DNA of 64,000 nt from Streptomyces dysideae (GCF_001514305.1 NZ_KQ949102.1:62001-126000); one strand, 5' to 3'; shown: positions 30,497 to 39,516, counted from the stretch's first letter. Translations and numbers: made by a program. The notes: generated by a model not told the origin, from the sequence alone.

Positions 30497-32443
30497 ATGA
30501 TCGTCCTCGGCCTTCACTTCGGCCATGATGCGGCCGCGACCGTCGTGCGCGACGGGGCCGTCGTCTCGTACGTACTGCGCGAACGGCACACCCGCGTCAA
30601 GCACGCCGCGAGCCTCGACGTGGCCACGGTCCGCCGGGCGCTCGCCGTGGCGGGCGTACAACCCGGCGAACTCGACGCGGTCGCCGTCTGCTCCACCCAG
30701 AACGTGGAGCTGATCGTCGACGACCCCGCGGCGCTGTCCGTGACGTATCCCCGGACCGACCCCTTCGGTCGGCCCTGCTCGCTGCTTCAGCAGGAGCCGG
30801 ACGCCGCCGAGCGGCGCGGCACCGGCACCCTGCTCCACTTCCTCTACGACCCCGACCTCGCCGCCACCTGGCTCGGCCGCTCCTACGCCCGTCTGTACCC
30901 CGAGCACACCTCCCTGGACCGCGCGGACGTCCCGGCCACGCCCTGGATCGACGACTTCGTCACCACCCCTGAATGGGACGCGGCCCGCGGCCTCGCGGAC
31001 CTCGCGGCCACGCCGCTCGCCCCCGACGAGCGCCTGCGGTACGGCTTCCACCTGCCCGTCGAGGTGACGCTGGACGGGGTCACCGTCCCCGGCTACGCGG
31101 TCCACCACCACCTGGCCCACGCCGGCAGCGTGTACTACGCCTCAGGCCTCGCCGAGGCCGCCGTACTCACCCATGACGGCTACGCCGAGGGCGAGAGCTA
31201 CCACAGCGGCATGTACTACCTGGGCCGCGGAAACGCGCTGTACCCGCTGTCCCCGCACCACCTGGGCCTGGGCGGCCTGTACGACCGGGTGGGCGCGGCA
31301 CTGGGCCTCGGCGTCGTCGGCCCCGCAGGCAAGCTGATGGGCCTGGCCGCCTACGGCCGCCCCCGCTTCTACTCGTCGCGGTTCCTCGGGAACCACGCCG
31401 ACCTGCGCGAGCGCTTCCCCGTGGACGTAGCCACCGCATGGCTGCGGCACTGCCGCCGCGAGGCGGAGCGGATGGGGTACGACCTCACCCCGTACGGCGA
31501 TCCCGAGCAGGCCACGGCCCCGGTCAACGCCGACATCGCCGCCAGCACCCAGAAGCTCTTCGAGGAGACGCGGATGGAGGCGGTCCGGGCCCTGCACGCC
31601 GCGCTGGGCGCGGCCGGGCTGACGACCGGGGCGCTGTGCCTGTCCGGCGGGACCGCGCTCAACTGCCCCTCCAACAGCCGGATCGCCCAGGACGGACCGT
31701 TCCCACAGGTCTTCGTGGAGCCCGCCTGCGACGACGGGGGCATCGCCGTCGGCGCGGCACTCGCCGTCCACCACTCGATCCTCGACCGGCCGCTGCGGGA
31801 GCCGTCCGACGAGCCGCGCTTCCCGTCCCCGTACCTTGGCGCGGCCCCCGACGACGACGCCGTCGACCGGGCCGTGGCCGCCGTCGGCGACCGGATCCGA
31901 GTGGAGGACCTGCGCGACGAGGGGCCGGCCCGGCGGGCGGCGGAGGATCTGGTCGCGAACCGCGTGCTGGCCTGGTTCGACGGCGGCAGCGAGGCCGGGC
32001 CGCGCGCCCTCGGGCACCGCTCCATCCTGGCCGATCCGCGCGACGCGTCGAACTGGCCGCGCGTGAACCGCATCAAGACCCGGGAGAGCTGGCGCCCGTT
32101 CGCCCCGGCCGTGCTCGCCGAGCACGCCGCCGATTGGTTCCGCGACCTTCCGCTGCCGTCGCCGTACATGCTCTTCAACGCGGTCGTACGGCGCGCCGAC
32201 ATCCCGGCCGTCACGCATGTGGACGGCACCGCGCGGATCCAGACCGTGGACGCCTCGGCGGGCGGCTACCACGCGGTGATCTCCGCCTTCCACGACCGTA
32301 CCGGGGTGCCCGTCGTGATGAACACGTCCCTCAACGGCCCCGGCGAACCGATCGTCGAACGGCCCGAGGAGGCCCTCGACCTCTTCCTCAAGACCGAACT
32401 CGACGTGCTCTACCTGTCCGGACTGCGGATCACCCGCGCCTGA
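30497..32443 (+). CDS. O-carbamoyltransferase (TobZ/CmcH/NodU family)
   Basis: A 648-residue protein, start ATG 30497 with AGGAG upstream. The N-terminal Kae1-like domain has LGLHFGHDAAATVVRDG and the metal-binding HHHLAHAGSVYYASG. ALCLSGGTALNCPSNSRI and GGSEAGPRALGHRSIL belong to the conserved core. The C-terminal part (about 400-640) is the YrdC-like carbamoyl-adenylate-forming region. The family transfers carbamoyl from carbamoyl phosphate via carbamoyl-AMP to a hydroxyl group. In this operon it predicts a carbamate on the final product. A 110-base gap follows the preceding flavoprotein gene. Confidence 0.93.
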   Translation: MIVLGLHFGHDAAATVVRDGAVVSYVLRERHTRVKHAASLDVATVRRALAVAGVQPGELDAVAVCSTQNVELIVDDPAALSVTYPRTDPFGRPCSLLQQEPDAAERRGTGTLLHFLYDPDLAATWLGRSYARLYPEHTSLDRADVPATPWIDDFVTTPEWDAARGLADLAATPLAPDERLRYGFHLPVEVTLDGVTVPGYAVHHHLAHAGSVYYASGLAEAAVLTHDGYAEGESYHSGMYYLGRGNALYPLSPHHLGLGGLYDRVGAALGLGVVGPAGKLMGLAAYGRPRFYSSRFLGNHADLRERFPVDVATAWLRHCRREAERMGYDLTPYGDPEQATAPVNADIAASTQKLFEETRMEAVRALHAALGAAGLTTGALCLSGGTALNCPSNSRIAQDGPFPQVFVEPACDDGGIAVGAALAVHHSILDRPLREPSDEPRFPSPYLGAAPDDDAVDRAVAAVGDRIRVEDLRDEGPARRAAEDLVANRVLAWFDGGSEAGPRALGHRSILADPRDASNWPRVNRIKTRESWRPFAPAVLAEHAADWFRDLPLPSPYMLFNAVVRRADIPAVTHVDGTARIQTVDASAGGYHAVISAFHDRTGVPVVMNTSLNGPGEPIVERPEEALDLFLKTELDVLYLSGLRITRA

Positions 32444-32465
32444 AGCCTGACGAGGAACTCCCCCC

Positions 32466-33965
32466 ATGAAACTCACCACGTGCGCAGACACGCCCGCCCA
32501 GTGGCGCGGAGAGGTGCTCGCCCTCGCCGTGCCGCAGGGCCCGGCCGACCAGAACCCGCTCGCCGGCCCCTGGCTGGCTGCCGTCGACGCCGCGCTCGAC
32601 GGCGCCGTGTCGCGGCTGCTGGCGTACGACTCCTTCACCGGCGCCCGCGACGAACTGGTCACCGGACCCGGAGTCCCGGCACGCTGCGAACGCCTGGTGC
32701 TGATCGGCCTCGGCCGGCCCGACGCCGTCACCCCTCACACGGCCAGGCGGGCCGGCGCCGCCCTGGCCCGGACCCTGACCAGCGGCCCCAACCGACGGGT
32801 CGCGCTGGCCCTGGAGAGCTGGCACGTCGACGGCACCGACCTCACCGAACACCTCACGGAGGGCCTGAGCCTCGCCGTCCACTGCGGACGCTGGAACGTC
32901 CTGCCCGACCGCTTTCGCGCGGACTACGGCGCCGATCTGCCCAGGGAGCCGGAGACGGTGGAGCTGCTCGGCGCCGCGAGCGCGGAGCCGCTGACGCGGG
33001 CCGAGGCGTTCACCGACGCCCTGGTGCTGGCCCGTGAGCTGGTCGCCGCGCCCGCCAACCTGATCACCCCCGACCGGCTCGCCCGCGAGGCGACCGCGCT
33101 CGCCGCCGCCCACGACCGCTTTGACGTCGAGGTGTGGGACGAGGAGCAGTGCCGTGCGCAGGGGCTGACGGGATTCTGCGCGGCGGCCGTCGGCAGCGCC
33201 GCCCCGGCACGGTTCATCCGGATCAGCCACCGGCCCGCCACTCCGTCCGGTCCCCCCGTCGCCGTGATCGGCCTGGGCCTGACCTACGACGACCGTGGCG
33301 TCGCCCGCTCCGGCGGAGCCGTCGAAGGGGCGAAGAAATACATGGCGGGAGCCGGCGCCCTACTTGGCGCCGCGACCGCCCTGGCCACTCTGGGCGGTAC
33401 GCGAGAGGCCCACCTGCTGATCCCCGCGGTGGCCAAGACCGCCGGCCCGAAGTCCCTGCACCTGGGCGACCTGGTGACAACCGCATCCGGGCTCACCGTC
33501 GAGGTGAACCACCCGGACGCACACGGCAGGCTCATGATGGCGGACGCCCTGCACCTGGCCGCCCGGCTGGGCGCCGAGCGCACGGTCGGTGTCTCGGCGC
33601 TCGGCCTGCCGGTCGCCGCGGCGCTCGGTCCCAAGGCCGCGGCGCTGTGGAGCACCGACGACGCCCTCGCGGCGGACCTCGCCGCCGCGGGCCGTGACGC
33701 GGGCGAACTCCTGTGGCGACTGCCGCTGGTCGATGAGTACGAGGACGAGCTGTGGGCCCCTTTCGCCAACCTGCGGTCCGCGGGCCCGGCCGGCGGCGAC
33801 GGCGCCACGGCGGCCACGTTCTTGCGCCGTTTCGCCCCGCAGGGAGCGTGGGCCCACCTGGAGATCACCGAACCGGCCTGGTCCCCGCGTATCGACGGCT
33901 ACTACAACGCGGGCGCCACCGGATACGGCGCGGGCACCCTGGCCCGCTGGCTCTGCGGTCCCTGA
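32466..33965 (+). CDS. M17 leucyl-aminopeptidase-like protein lacking metal ligands
   Basis: A 499-residue protein with the full M17 layout, an N-terminal macro-like domain and a C-terminal peptidase fold. The catalytic blocks are eroded. VGKGLTFDSGG reads IGLGLTYDDRG, so the metal Lys is lost. The ISIKP Lys is lost. The YDMGGA Asp is lost (YMAGAG). NTDAEGR reads NHPDAHGR, so one Asp stays and the Glu becomes His. A two-metal peptidase is therefore unlikely. It sits in the second operon 22 bases after the carbamoyltransferase. It may be a recruited fold doing amide-bond or binding chemistry on the peptide product. Confidence 0.85.
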   Translation: MKLTTCADTPAQWRGEVLALAVPQGPADQNPLAGPWLAAVDAALDGAVSRLLAYDSFTGARDELVTGPGVPARCERLVLIGLGRPDAVTPHTARRAGAALARTLTSGPNRRVALALESWHVDGTDLTEHLTEGLSLAVHCGRWNVLPDRFRADYGADLPREPETVELLGAASAEPLTRAEAFTDALVLARELVAAPANLITPDRLAREATALAAAHDRFDVEVWDEEQCRAQGLTGFCAAAVGSAAPARFIRISHRPATPSGPPVAVIGLGLTYDDRGVARSGGAVEGAKKYMAGAGALLGAATALATLGGTREAHLLIPAVAKTAGPKSLHLGDLVTTASGLTVEVNHPDAHGRLMMADALHLAARLGAERTVGVSALGLPVAAALGPKAAALWSTDDALAADLAAAGRDAGELLWRLPLVDEYEDELWAPFANLRSAGPAGGDGATAATFLRRFAPQGAWAHLEITEPAWSPRIDGYYNAGATGYGAGTLARWLCGP

Positions 33966-34022
33966 ACCGGCTCCACCGGGCCCCTGCCCGGCCCTCACCT
34001 GTCCCTACCTGAGAGGCCTCCG

Positions 34023-34703
34023 ATGTACGCTCCTCCCCTGTACCGCTCCGAGGACGTCGCTCAGCAGCACGACCTCATCGAGGCCAACCCCTTCGGGCTG
34101 ATCACCGCCGTGGTCGACGGCCGGATCCACGGCACGCACATCCCGTTCGTGCTTGACCGCGGCCCCGAACCCGGCGACCGCGGGCGCCTGCGCGCCCACC
34201 TGGCCAAGACCAACCCGCTGGTCTCAGCCCTGGCCAAGGGCGACGAGGTGATGGTCGCCTTCCTCGGACCGCACTCCTACATCTGCCCCGACGACTACGC
34301 CACCGAGCCGCACTTTCCCACCTGGAACTACTCGGCCGTGCATGTGTACGGCCGCCCGCGGATGCTGGACGACGACGCCCAGCGCGTCCAGCTCGACGAC
34401 CTGATCGCGGCCGAGGAGGCCCGACGGCTGCCCAAGCGCCCGTGGACGCTGGACCGGGCGCCGAGCGAGCTGGTCGAACAGTTCCGGGCCGCGATCGTCG
34501 CCTTCGAGCTGCCGATCGCGCACATGGACGGCATCTTCAAGTACGGCCAGAACAAGACGGCGGAGGACCTCGACGCGCAGATCGCGGCCTTCCGCAGCCA
34601 CCCTGCCGATCACTCGGCACGGATGGCCGACCTCCTGCACACCCACAACACGGCCAAGCTCGACACCCCCACCACACCCCGCACGGAAAGGCCCGGCAGA
34701 TGA
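34023..34703 (+). CDS. PaiB-like FMN-binding split-barrel protein
   Basis: A 226-residue protein of the PaiB / FMN-binding negative transcriptional regulator family. MYAPPLYRSEDVAQQHDLI, HGTHIPFVLDRG, EPHFPTWNYSAVHVYG and DGIFKYGQNK are the family blocks. The fold is the flavin-reductase-like split barrel. Homologues occur as regulators and as small oxidoreductases. In a biosynthetic operon, coupled to the carrier protein gene by an ATGA overlap, a flavin oxidation or dehydration role on a carrier-bound or released intermediate is more likely than regulation. That is inference. Confidence 0.85.
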   Translation: MYAPPLYRSEDVAQQHDLIEANPFGLITAVVDGRIHGTHIPFVLDRGPEPGDRGRLRAHLAKTNPLVSALAKGDEVMVAFLGPHSYICPDDYATEPHFPTWNYSAVHVYGRPRMLDDDAQRVQLDDLIAAEEARRLPKRPWTLDRAPSELVEQFRAAIVAFELPIAHMDGIFKYGQNKTAEDLDAQIAAFRSHPADHSARMADLLHTHNTAKLDTPTTPRTERPGR

Positions 34704-35032
34704 CCGCCTGCTCCGCCCAGGACATCCAGAACAGCTGTGGCATATCGAACATGCCGAACCTCACGGAGTTCACGGAACTGCGAGCCCGCATCGCCGACAT
34801 CTGGCGAGACCTCTTCGCCGAGCCGGACATGCGCATCGAGGACTCCGACAACTTCTTCGCCCTGGGAGCCTCCTCCCTGCTGGCCATGCGGATGGCAACA
34901 GCGGTCGCCGAGCAGTGCGGCGTCCCCCTGACGGTCCTCACCGTGGCCGAGAACCCCACCCTCGCGGGCCTGGCCGAACAGGTACGGGAACTCGCCGCGG
35001 CGGAGGGGGCTCGGGAGGTCGGCGAGCTGTGA
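34700..35032 (+). CDS. free acyl/peptidyl carrier protein
   Basis: A 110-residue protein. The carrier fold spans about residues 25-100 with phosphopantetheine Ser in FFALGASSLLAMRM, where LGxxS is kept but the usual GGDS is not. The ATG at 34700 overlaps the PaiB stop, which favours this start; an internal ATG (34751, MPNLTEF) would give a more standard length. It closes the plus-strand operon. A free carrier can tether a side-chain building block for the KASIII-like, condensation or dehydrogenase proteins, none of which has its own carrier. Confidence 0.85.
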   Translation: MTACSAQDIQNSCGISNMPNLTEFTELRARIADIWRDLFAEPDMRIEDSDNFFALGASSLLAMRMATAVAEQCGVPLTVLTVAENPTLAGLAEQVRELAAAEGAREVGEL

Positions 35033-35056
35033 CGCGGGCCGACGGGGGGTCGGACC

Positions 35057-35085
35057 GGTACGGCTCCTCGCCGTTGGGCCGTACC
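35057..35085 (+). terminator. stem-loop after the carrier protein gene
   Basis: Perfect 8-bp arms GGTACGGC (35057-35064) and GCCGTACC (35078-35085) follow the last gene of the plus-strand operon by 24 bases. It probably ends the operon and marks the right boundary of the cluster. Confidence 0.55.
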
Positions 35086-35138
35086 TGATCGGGAAGTTGG
35101 GCGGCGTGAAGTGGCCTGGGGGTGTCCTGATCAGGCGA

Positions 35139-35341
35139 CTAGTGCCCCGGCAGGCAACGTTCGCCCGTTAAGGAGCGGCGTCCGGTGCGTGCTCTCGGCG
35201 TGCCGGGTACATGCCCTCGTACTGGACGTACCTGGGTTTGTGCCCGGTGCGGCGAGTGGGGGCACCTCCCACGCCCTTGAGGCAGTGGGGGAGCGTGCCG
35301 GGCGTCGCGACGGGGCGAATGTTGCCTGTTGGGGCACTAGC
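35139..35341. mobile_element. 203-bp MITE-like element with ~30-bp terminal inverted repeats
   Basis: CTAGTGCCCCGGCAGGCAAC at 35139 matches the complement of the segment ending at 35341 over about 30 bases, with three substitutions and one indel. Both ends carry CTAG, compatible with a TA target duplication as in IS630-type elements. No gene fits inside. The open frame of the neighbouring IS110 transposase runs through it. Confidence 0.65.
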
Positions 35342-36646
35342 TTGACTCTGGTCCGAAAATAGAGGATGAGTCCAGGTTAGTGAGGTGGCCCCTGGTGTGC
35401 GTTCATGCGGCTTCGATGGGTCGAAGCGGACGGTGAAGCCGAGGGCGTTGGCCTGTCGGGTGATGCGGCGCATGGCGCGCTCGGGGTCGTACTCGGCGTA
35501 GTAATCGCCGCCGAGATCGGCGTACTCCACGTTGTCAGTGAGTATGTGCCAGACGGCGATGAGGATGGAGTGTTCGAGGGCGACCAGTGCCTTCTTCTTG
35601 CCGAGGCGGGGCATGAGCTGGTGGTAGCGGGCGCCGAGGTAGGTGGTGTTCTTGGTGCGGGAGGCGGCCATGGCCGCGGTGCCCAGGGCGGCGTTGAGCC
35701 AGCGGTTGCCGTGGCGTCGTCTGCCGGATTTGTGTTTGCCGGCGGATTCGTGGTGGCCGGGGCAGACCCCGGCCCACGAGGCCAGGTGGCCGGCGGTCGC
35801 GAAGCGGGCCATGTCGCCGCCGGTCTCGGCGATGAGGGCCTGGGCGGTGGCCCGGCCGACGCCGGGGATGGTTTCAAGCAGCTCCAGTTGGCGGGCGAAA
35901 GGGAGCATCTCCTCCTCGATCCGCGCGGACAGCCCGCCGATGGCTTCGGTGAGGTGGTCGATGCGTTCCAGGTGGAGCCGGCAGAGGAAGGCGTGGTGTT
36001 CGCCGAAGTTCCCGGTCAGGGCCTCGACGAGGGCGGGGATCTTGGGGCGCATGCGGGCTTTGGCCATGTCCGCCAAGGTGTGGACATCGCGTTCGCCGTC
36101 GATGAGGGCGGCGAGCATGGCCCGTCCGGAGACGCCCATGATGTCGGTGGCCACGCTGGAAAGCTTGATGCCCGCGTCCTCCAGTTCCTTCTCCAGCCGC
36201 TGGACTTCGCGGGACCTCTCCATGGTGAGGCTGGTGCGGTAGCGGGTGAGGTCCCGCAGGTGACGAATGGGCTCCGGCGGTACGAAGGAGGCTTTGCGCA
36301 GGCCGCATTCGCCCAGCTGGCACAGCCACTGGCTGTCGGCGACGTCGGTCTTGCGGCCGGGCAGCCCCTTGGCGTGTGCGGCGTTGACCAGGATCACGTT
36401 CAGGCAGTCCTCCAGCAAGTAGAACACCGGCCGCCAGTAGTCGCCGGTTGCCTCCATCACCACCAGGGTCACCTGTTCGGCGACCAGCCAGTCCCGCAGT
36501 TCCAACAGCGCATTGGTCATGGTCGCGAACGTTCGGATCTCCTGCCTGCGGGAACGCCTCCCGCCCGGATTCGGGGTGCGTACACAGGCTTTGAGATCCT
36601 TCTTGCCGATGTCCAGCGCGGCACACCGCTGGTGCAGTACGTCCAT
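35168..36646 (-). CDS. IS110-family transposase
   Basis: A 492-residue frame from ATG 36646. The N-terminal DEDD nuclease domain begins CAALDIGKKDLKACV and contains VVMEATGDYWRPVFYLL, KGLPGRKTDVADSQWLCQL and conserved acidic residues. The C-terminal transposase_20 region has LLETIPGVGRATAQALIAE and ASWAGVCPGHHESAGKHKSG with the serine motif. The last 50-60 residues are encoded by the adjoining MITE-like element, so the natural stop has probably been replaced. IS110 elements lack typical terminal repeats, so their borders cannot be set here. It lies directly beyond the biosynthetic cluster and may mark an insertion or exchange point. Confidence 0.88.
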   Translation of the reverse strand: MDVLHQRCAALDIGKKDLKACVRTPNPGGRRSRRQEIRTFATMTNALLELRDWLVAEQVTLVVMEATGDYWRPVFYLLEDCLNVILVNAAHAKGLPGRKTDVADSQWLCQLGECGLRKASFVPPEPIRHLRDLTRYRTSLTMERSREVQRLEKELEDAGIKLSSVATDIMGVSGRAMLAALIDGERDVHTLADMAKARMRPKIPALVEALTGNFGEHHAFLCRLHLERIDHLTEAIGGLSARIEEEMLPFARQLELLETIPGVGRATAQALIAETGGDMARFATAGHLASWAGVCPGHHESAGKHKSGRRRHGNRWLNAALGTAAMAASRTKNTTYLGARYHQLMPRLGKKKALVALEHSILIAVWHILTDNVEYADLGGDYYAEYDPERAMRRITRQANALGFTVRFDPSKPHERTPGATSLTWTHPLFSDQSQASAPTGNIRPVATPGTLPHCLKGVGGAPTRRTGHKPRYVQYEGMYPARREHAPDAAP

Positions 36647-36859
36647 GGGCCCCTCCCCGAGCAACGGCGGCGGTGCGCGCCGTCCGGAGGAACCACAGGG
36701 CTGAAGAGTCTGGTCCGCGTGCTGCTGCAACAATCGACGGTCCCTGTCAGCGGTCCCCACACGCCATCCTGACGCGCGAGCTCACAGGCATCACAGTGAA
36801 ACCGGCGTTCCGGACGGACACGGGCCCATTTTCCCGCCTCCACGGCGGCCGCGCAGCGG

Positions 36860-37470
36860 CTTGGGTTCCTGACGCGTAAATAACTGCGGGACGATGACCG
36901 GCCCCGAGGCGGTGGGCACGGCGAGCCGTCCCACTCCGTGGGTGGAGAGCAGTGCCCGGCATGACGCGGGAGGAGCAGCGGGTAGCCGAACGCGCGGGCC
37001 CTGCCGATGTGTTTGCGAAAGTGCCAGGTCACCGCTTTCTCGTCGGGAGCGGACAGGGTGGTGCCGTCCACGGCAACCAGGCGCAGGCCCTGGTAGAAGG
37101 CGCAGGACTGGCGGGGGTCGGCCACTGGTCCGGCCAGGATCGAGAAGAGGTGGCGCAGCGGTCCGCTCCCAGCCGGCGCCGGGCACGTGCCAGCGGCGAG
37201 GCCCACCGGCGGGCCACGGGCACACTGCCCAGCCCCGCCGTGAGCTTGCCCCACACAGCCTGGTAGGAGGATCGCTCGAAGAAGGCGAGAGCCGGCACGA
37301 AATACACCACGACGCGCGCCGGGAGCAGCCGCAGCCACTGCTGGAGGACACCGGTGTCCTCCAGAACCGCGTCGACCAGCTCAGGGTCGATGATCTCGGT
37401 CAACTCGCCCAGATGGCCAGGCGCGTACACATCCAGGACTGTCGCGCCGGACCTGACACTGACAGAATTC
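36860..37470 (-). pseudogene. IS4-family transposase remnant, frameshifted
   Basis: On the minus strand the N-terminal IS4 domain is readable (GHLGELTEIIDPELVDAVLE, VYFVPALAFFERSSYQAVWG). The frame then breaks near 37190 and continues in another phase as LRLVAVDGTTLSAPDEKAV, which holds the first Asp of the DDE triad. A third phase follows with VPQLFTRQEPKP, and no complete DDE domain remains. It is a dead element next to IS110 and the first MITE copy. Confidence 0.7.
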
Positions 37471-37571
37471 TGCGGCAACGGGACCTCCGGAACACTCGCA
37501 ATGGCTTCGACACCATGCGAACTACCAGAGGTCCCGCCCCTTGACAGGGCGCACACATCCTTGACGCACCG

Positions 37572-38122
37572 GTGTTGCCGCCGGGTGGTGTAGCGGATCA
37601 AGGCGCCGGAATCCGCAGGTCGGGGACGGTGGCTCCGCCAGGCCGGGTGCTCAACTCGTCTCAGCAGGGCGCCTCGTGGACTGCCGCCTCTCCGGAGATC
37701 GCCAGGGGCCTCGTACCGGAACGCGTAACGCTTGATCCCTTACAGGGTCTTCGAAGTTGAGCGGTGCGCGGACGCCGGGCGCCGACTGGTAAGCCGCGAG
37801 GATGTGACAGTTTCCGCGGGAGTGTCACATCCTCGCGGCTTACGAGGGCCCTGGGGGCGGACGCCGACCAACAGGGGCGCACCGCTCAAGTTCGAAGACC
37901 CCCCTTACACCACGACGCGGGACACGACCAGACGGAGGACGTCAGCTTCTCCGTCTCGTACTGGCGGGGCGAGGTCCGCATCGAGGTGGCTGACGGTTCA
38001 TGCTCCCCCTCCGGCCGGACGCTACACATTCAATCTGGCATGCCCGTCCGGTGCGCTTCGTGCCCGTGGTCGGCGGAACCCCCCTGCCCCACCTCGCGGA
38101 GGAGGAGCCGGAATGGGACTGA
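37572..38122 (+). pseudogene. unknown gene split by a MITE and a frameshift
   Basis: Removing the MITE and one copy of its 8-base target duplication joins RGLVPERVTLDPLHHDAG to DQTEDVSFSVSYWRGEVRIE in one frame, continuing into VADGS. Further on the phase changes to RPVRFVPVVGGTPLPHLAEE and a stop at 38122. The middle has the rhythm of HATPase/anti-sigma-like proteins, but the resemblance is weak. The 5' end is unclear. Confidence 0.3.
37745..37901 (+). mobile_element. MITE copy 1 (157 bp) with 8-bp target duplication
   Basis: The ends are GGGTCTTCGAAGTTGAGCGG and the matching complement (25-bp terminal inverted repeats with one variable base). The direct repeat CCCTTACA flanks both sides. 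Inside is a perfect 20-bp-arm hairpin (GTAAGCCGCGAGGATGTGAC, 15-base loop). An inverted second copy lies at 56650-56804. Too short to code for a transposase; the 8-bp duplication fits IS4-type mobilisation. Confidence 0.85.
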
Positions 38123-38336
38123 AGCCTGCCGAGCTGTGGAGCCGGTTCGACGGGCAAGGCGGGAGCTGCTTCAGGTGCGAGCGGACCGGACTTCCCGTGA
38201 CGGAGATCGGCGATATCACCGTGGCAGGCGAGACCTTCGCCCTCCAAGCCTGGCGGGGGCTGGTGGACGGCCGGTCCCGGGCACCGGCCGGGTCAACGAA
38301 CGCGTCGTGTCCGCCCTGGCCTCGCCGACCATTTGA
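38113..38336 (+). pseudogene. small hypothetical gene, probably frameshifted
   Basis: ATG 38113 overlaps the preceding stop. The frame begins MGLKPAELWSRFDGQGGSC and contains a CxxC pair (CFRC) and VTEIGDITVAGETFALQAWR. A plausible ending, GRVNERVVSALASPTI with TGA at 38336, lies in another phase. Read straight, the frame would run antisense through the GlsB remnant, so a frameshift near 38280 is more likely. No family recognised. Confidence 0.3.
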
Positions 38337-38349
38337 CCCTGGCCAGCCG

Positions 38350-38599
38350 TCAGTCGCGGGAATTGCCGAAGAGGAGGCGGTAGGCGATCAGCAGGACCAG
38401 GGAGCCGCCGATGGCCGCGCCCCAGGTGGCGAGGTCGAAGAACTGGTTCTGTATGGGCCGGTCGAGGAGCTTGGCGGAGAGCCAGCCGCCGGTGAAGGCT
38501 CCGGCGATGCCGATGAGGGTGGTGCCGATGAGGCCGCCCGGATCGCGACCGGGCAGAAGAATTTTGGCGACCGCTCCGGCCAGGAGTTCCAGGCTGGTC
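38350..38599 (-). pseudogene. GlsB/YeaQ membrane protein fragment, start missing
   Basis: On the minus strand LELLAGAVAKILLPGRDPGG and GLIGTTLIGIAGAFTGGWL are the hallmarks of small GlsB/YeaQ stress membrane proteins; the C-terminus LLIAYRLLFGNSRD is complete. The first eight or so residues with the start codon are replaced by the end of the neighbouring LCP remnant, so no start exists. A full GlsB-type gene is present at 41491. Confidence 0.6.
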
Positions 38600-39344
38600 A
38601 GCCGCGCAGGCCGGGGTAGTCGGAGCCGATGGCGAGGGTCACCGCCCCGGGCGTGGCGGCCGGGTCCTGATCGGTGGTGACGGTGGCCTTGAGGCGGGCG
38701 CTCAGCGCCTTGGCCTGCCATTCGAGGCCGGGCGGGTGGCTGACGGTGGTCTGTCCCGCGGGCGCGTTGCCGGTGCCGGTGACGGTGTAACCGGCGGCGC
38801 GCAGCCGTTCGGCCACCTGAGCGGCGTGGCCGGGCGTGCCGGTGCCGTTGAGGACCTGGACGGTGATGGTGCGGGCCGGGACCGGCTCGGCGGTGGTCAG
38901 TTCGTCCTTGTCGACTTAGGCGGGTATCTGCACCCAGGAGTCGCGGGGCAGGGAGACGACGGCGGCCCATTTCCGGTTCGCGGCGACGTGCAGCACCATC
39001 AGGGTGTCCGACTGCATGGTGGTCAGGCCCTTGCCGTACTCGGCGTTGTCGCCGTCGCGGCTGTCCGAGTCGACCACCAGGATGTTCCTCGCGCCGGGGC
39101 TGAGGTTGGCCGGACGGTCCCCGCCGATCTTGTTGTCGATGCCGGCTGCCTGGATGTTGCTGTCGAGGCGCTGGTACAGCCAGTAGCCCGTGCCACCCAC
39201 GACGACGAGCAGTACGGCAAGGGCGGCACCGGTGAAGGCCAGGATCCTCCCGCGCCGGTTCAGCCGGGTCCTGGTGCGCCGGTGCCCCTGGGGCCGGGCA
39301 TCCGGGCCGCGGCGTCCGCGGGATGCGCCAGGCTGCCTGTCCAC
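38598..39344 (-). pseudogene. LytR-CpsA-Psr (LCP) cell-wall ligase gene with internal deletion
   Basis: The N-terminal part (ATG 39344) has a cytoplasmic basic tail, one membrane span (ILAFTGAALAVLLVVVGGTG) and the start of the LCP domain (NILVVDSDSRDGDN, SDTLMVLHVAANRKWAAVVS, LPRDSWVQIP). It then meets a TAA near 38918. The same phase continues as the C-terminal LytR_C domain (ARTITVQVLNGTGTPGHAAQ to DYPGLRG) with TGA at 38598. About 200 residues of the catalytic LCP domain are missing. LCP proteins attach teichoic-acid-type polymers to peptidoglycan; this copy cannot be active. Confidence 0.75.
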
Positions 39345-39414
39345 GTGTCCCCCTCCCCCTGTCGCCCGATCCGACGGGTCGGCGGCGCCCGCTTCCGTGC
39401 CGGCGGGTCAAGAA

Positions 39415-39430
39415 TCTACAACGGCGTAGA
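39415..39430. promoter_or_regulatory. putative BlaI-type operator upstream of the first blaI-like gene
   Basis: The dyad TCTAC-N6-GTAGA lies between the LCP remnant and the first BlaI-like gene. It matches the dyad at 42305-42322 in arm sequence and spacing. BlaI/MecI proteins bind TACA/TGTA-type dyads, so autoregulation is likely. Confidence 0.5.
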
Positions 39431-39516
39431 AGATGATGGGGGCAGGGGGCATCGTGAGCGTGTGCGAGGGCATGTTTCTGTGCCTCTTGTCCGGCAGCGA
39501 CGGAGAGGAGTGGCAG

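Noticed and set aside
32466..33965. Housekeeping leucyl aminopeptidase PepA
   Set aside because: Metal-binding residues are missing and it sits inside the biosynthetic operon.
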